Positions 19,231-21,218 of a DNA stretch of 21,218 bases are shown one piece after another (the first letter of the stretch is position 1; each line of letters begins with the position of its first letter). The stretch spans positions 1,910,222 to 1,931,439 of the forward strand of contig BFEA01000256.1 in assembly GCA_003427395.1 (NCBI GenBank). Direction: 5' to 3'. The stretch is from Chara braunii (lineage: Eukaryota; Streptophyta; Charophyceae; Charales; Characeae). The translations under genes were made by a program, and so were the position numbers. The notes under the pieces were generated by a model. That model did not search any database, was not told the DNA's origin, and saw only the letters and a program-made list of their open reading frames with translations.

Positions 19231-20250
19231 AGGGTGTTCGACACGACCGTGATGGTGTTCTACACGACCAAGATCGCGTTCGACACGACGACGAACACCG
19301 TGGCCGACACGACGACGAACACCGTGGCCGACACAACCACGATCGTGCCCAAGACGACGATCGTGTTCGACACGACGACGGTCGTGTTCGACAACCACGC
19401 CCGACGGTTGCGACCGACGACCGCTCTCGGCACGACGATGGTCATGATCGACGACCGATCTCGGCACGACGACGATCATCGACACGAGGGCCCTCGACTG
19501 GACGGCAAACATGTTGGACACGACGACGGTCATGTACGACTCGACGACCATCGTGTTCGACACGTCGACCACCGTACTCGTCACGACGACGATCGTGGCA
19601 ATGACGATCGTGTTCGACACGACGGAGTCAGGACTCGACGACCATCGTGTTCGACACGATGACGGCGTCAGGACTCGACCGACCGTCGTGTTCGACACGA
19701 CGACCACCGTACTCGTCAGGACGGCGATCGCGTCGGACACGACGACGATCGTGTCGATGAAGACCGTGGCGGACACGACGACCACCGTGCTCGTCACGAC
19801 GGCCATCGTGTCCGACCCGACGAGCATTGCGGCGGACCCGACGACCATCGTGTCAGACACGACGACGATCATCGACGATCGTGTCAGACACGACGACGGC
19901 TGTGCTCGATACGATGGCAACCGTGTTCGACACGACGTCGGTCGTGTTCGACACGACGACGGCCGTGCACGACACAACGATGATCGTGTTCAACGAACCG
20001 GATACGACGACGAGCGTGTTCGACACGACGACGGTCGTGTTCGACACGACGACGGTCGTGTTCAGCACGACCACCATCGTGCTTGACACGACGACGATCG
20101 TGTTTGACACGACGACCATCGTGTCGGACCTGACGACGATCGTTTTCAACACGACGGCCATCGTGTTCGACACGACGACAGTCGTGTCGACCATCGTGTT
20201 CGACACGACGACCATCGTGTTCAACATGACGACGACTGCAATGGAAGTGT
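19231..20250 (+). repeat. 21-bp CpG-rich array of TCGTGTTCGACACGA units
   Basis: About 1 kb is built from 21-base units containing GTGTTCGACACGACGAC plus a variable GGT/CCA/GAT triplet, most regular at 20020-20230. Each unit holds the near-palindrome TCGTG-TTCGA-CACGA. Being seven codons long with few stops, the array opens long frames reading VFDTTTV heptads forward and VVVSNTM heptads in reverse, with frame slips near 19400, 19630 and 19870. The slips and two-strand openness argue against a selected protein. Confidence 0.9.
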
Positions 20251-20526
20251 TCGAGAAAACTTGTTGACGTCACCAATAAACCAGCACTGGACGGGGTGGG
20301 GGGGGGGAGGGGCCGTGCTGGCCGAAACGGCACCAACCTGGAGAGCGGGGCAGTTGTCGTGTCGACGATGGTGGACCACTGCGCTGATTCTCCCGGAACG
20401 TTAACAATGACACAATGTCGCGGCTACTCATGTGCGTGAATCGCATTTCTGCTCTAGAGCTGAACGTCATCCCCTCGCCTCCACTCTGGCCAAGGGGGAA
20501 ATTAATCGCGGCCGAGTGCAGTCATC
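20251..20526. other. Spacer with a G-quadruplex-like run
   Basis: Mixed sequence between arrays. At 20293-20312 the plus strand has G4-T-G10-A-G4, enough for a four-stack quadruplex. No gene seen. Confidence 0.55.
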
Positions 20527-20737
20527 GGATCGTCCCGACCGTCCGTATTCCCGGATCGGACGGCCAGCAGGCGCACGCGGAGGGCCTACCCGAAAAACCA
20601 CATATATGAGGGAGGCCCACCACTCCCCATTGGATCATCCCGACCGTCAGTATCCCCGGATCGGACGGCCAGCAGGTGCGCGCAAAGGACCCACCCGAAA
20701 AACTATATATATGAGGGAGGGCCACCAGTTCCCATTT
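20527..20737 (+). repeat. 105-bp tandem duplication carrying TATA-like motifs
   Basis: Two units, 20527-20631 and 20632-20737, share TCCCGACCGTC, CCGGATCGGACGGCCAGCAG, ACCCGAAAAAC and a TATATGAGGGAGG end. The second copy has a longer TATA-like stretch. Confidence 0.85.
20703..20715 (+). promoter_or_regulatory. Candidate TATA box
   Basis: CTATATATATGAG lies at the end of the second 105-bp unit. A transcript starting about 30 bases on (near 20735) would run through the GCAGCG repeats and the terminal 28-bp array. The first unit has a shorter CATATATGAG at 20601-20610. This is motif-based only. Confidence 0.3.
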
Positions 20738-20767
20738 TCGTTTCAGTTCGGCAACGCAGCAGTAGCG

Positions 20768-20875
20768 CAGTGCAGCGGAGGGTCGTCGATGCAGCGCAGC
20801 GGAGGCTCGTGCCATAGCACAGCGCAGAGGAGGCTCGTGCGACAGCGCAGCGCAGTGGAGGCTCGTGTGGAGCGC
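20768..20875 (+). repeat. 28-bp CAGCGCAGNGGAGGCTCGTG tandem repeat
   Basis: Units start at about 20768 (diverged), 20792, 20820 and 20848, the last three exactly 28 bases apart. Apparent Ser/Gly/Ala/Arg-rich frames are repeat-derived. Confidence 0.8.
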
Positions 20876-21085
20876 AGTGATTCGGTCCGTGCATAGCAGA
20901 CCACCTGCTCGACGCGACGGCGGACCACAGCGCTGTCGAGAGGCGTGTTCAGCGCGACCACGGAGCGAGCATACGGCCCAAGATCGAGACGCATAACCAC
21001 CGTGGAGCACCCCGGGTTTGAAGGATCGGACGGTGAGGACACAACCACGCAGCCCAGATGCAACCACGTAACGCCACGTGGCACT
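20876..21085. other. Spacer with a G-box palindrome
   Basis: Mixed GC-rich sequence. GCCACGTGGC at about 21073-21082 is a perfect palindrome containing the CACGTG G-box core used by plant bZIP/bHLH factors. No gene is apparent. Confidence 0.45.
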
Positions 21086-21218
21086 TTCGGTCGTCGAGTC
21101 GAACACGATCGTGCCCGATCGTCGAGTCGAACATGATCGCGCCCGATAGTCGAGTCCAACACGATCGTGTCCGATCGTCGAGTCGAACACGATCGTGCCC
21201 GATCGTCGAGTCGAACAC
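21086..21218 (+). repeat. 28-bp array, four units plus partial, runs off the window
   Basis: Units at 21086, 21114, 21142, 21170 and 21198 (21-base partial) share GTCGAGTCGAACACGATCGT-like sequence with one to four changes. Each contains CGATCGT...ACGATCG inverted arms. The core GTCGAACACGATCGT is the reverse complement of the core in the 19231-20250 array. Confidence 0.9.

Noticed and set aside
19090-19977. 295-codon minus-strand frame across the 21-bp array
   Set aside because: The 21-base period is seven codons and nearly stop-free on both strands, so the frame is expected by chance.
19231-20250. CRISPR array
   Set aside because: Units are contiguous 21-mers without unique spacers, no cas genes are present, and the context is eukaryotic.

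Overview
The window looks like a repeat-rich nuclear contig from a eukaryote, most likely a streptophyte alga or early land plant. A charophyte such as Chara is my best guess, from recollection of similar CCHC, GIY-YIG and DUF7869-like proteins. Supporting signs are one GT-AG intron, transposon-type coding fragments, abundant microsatellites and minisatellites, poly(A)/poly(T) tracts, and ambiguous bases (N at 1873, 1875 and 1879) typical of a draft assembly. There are no bacterial-style operons, rRNA genes, credible tRNA genes or CRISPR arrays. The organism assignment is inference.

Layout. Positions 1-3000 are low-complexity (pyrimidine tracts, short direct repeats) with no convincing gene. 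Positions 3000-8000 are AT-rich intergenic DNA with a (CA)n microsatellite, decayed ~235-250 bp tandem repeats (3705-4265), a foldback cluster (4371-4790), a 19-bp minisatellite (6824-6936), a (GT)n microsatellite, and two inverted copies of a ~75-80 bp sequence at 3317-3391 and 7872-7947. Positions 8290-9064 are a (TCC)n-type polypyrimidine tract with an exact ~139-bp internal duplication. It runs into a ~156-bp imperfect palindrome (9049-9204).

The coding content lies in 11286-18089 and appears to be broken mobile elements. On the plus strand, 11286-12641 encodes a zinc-knuckle (CCHC), long coiled-coil, SAP-like protein interrupted by two in-frame TAA codons. It is followed by a GIY-YIG nuclease frame (12626-13693) with two in-frame stops that fall where tryptophan is expected. 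This pair resembles the ORF1 and endonuclease parts of a Penelope-like retroelement with an N-terminal nuclease, but no reverse transcriptase is visible. On the minus strand, 18089-14508 encodes a large protein with cysteine motifs and three spaced Asp motifs (DGMDQ, QVDN..ENKN, GHTHTDVD), consistent with an RNase H-like DDE transposase of the DUF7869-like type. It carries one frameshift, two in-frame TGA codons and a 122-bp intron.

The right end (18200-21218) is GC- and CpG-rich and almost wholly tandem repeats: ~90-bp and 123-bp units, a ~1-kb array of 21-bp units carrying the near-palindrome TCGTGTTCGACACGA, a 105-bp duplication with TATA-like motifs, a 28-bp GCAGCG-type repeat, and a 28-bp array with the same core in the opposite orientation that runs off the window. 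The 21-bp period is a multiple of three and nearly stop-free, so long reading frames there on both strands are probably artefacts. No intact gene is supported anywhere in the window.
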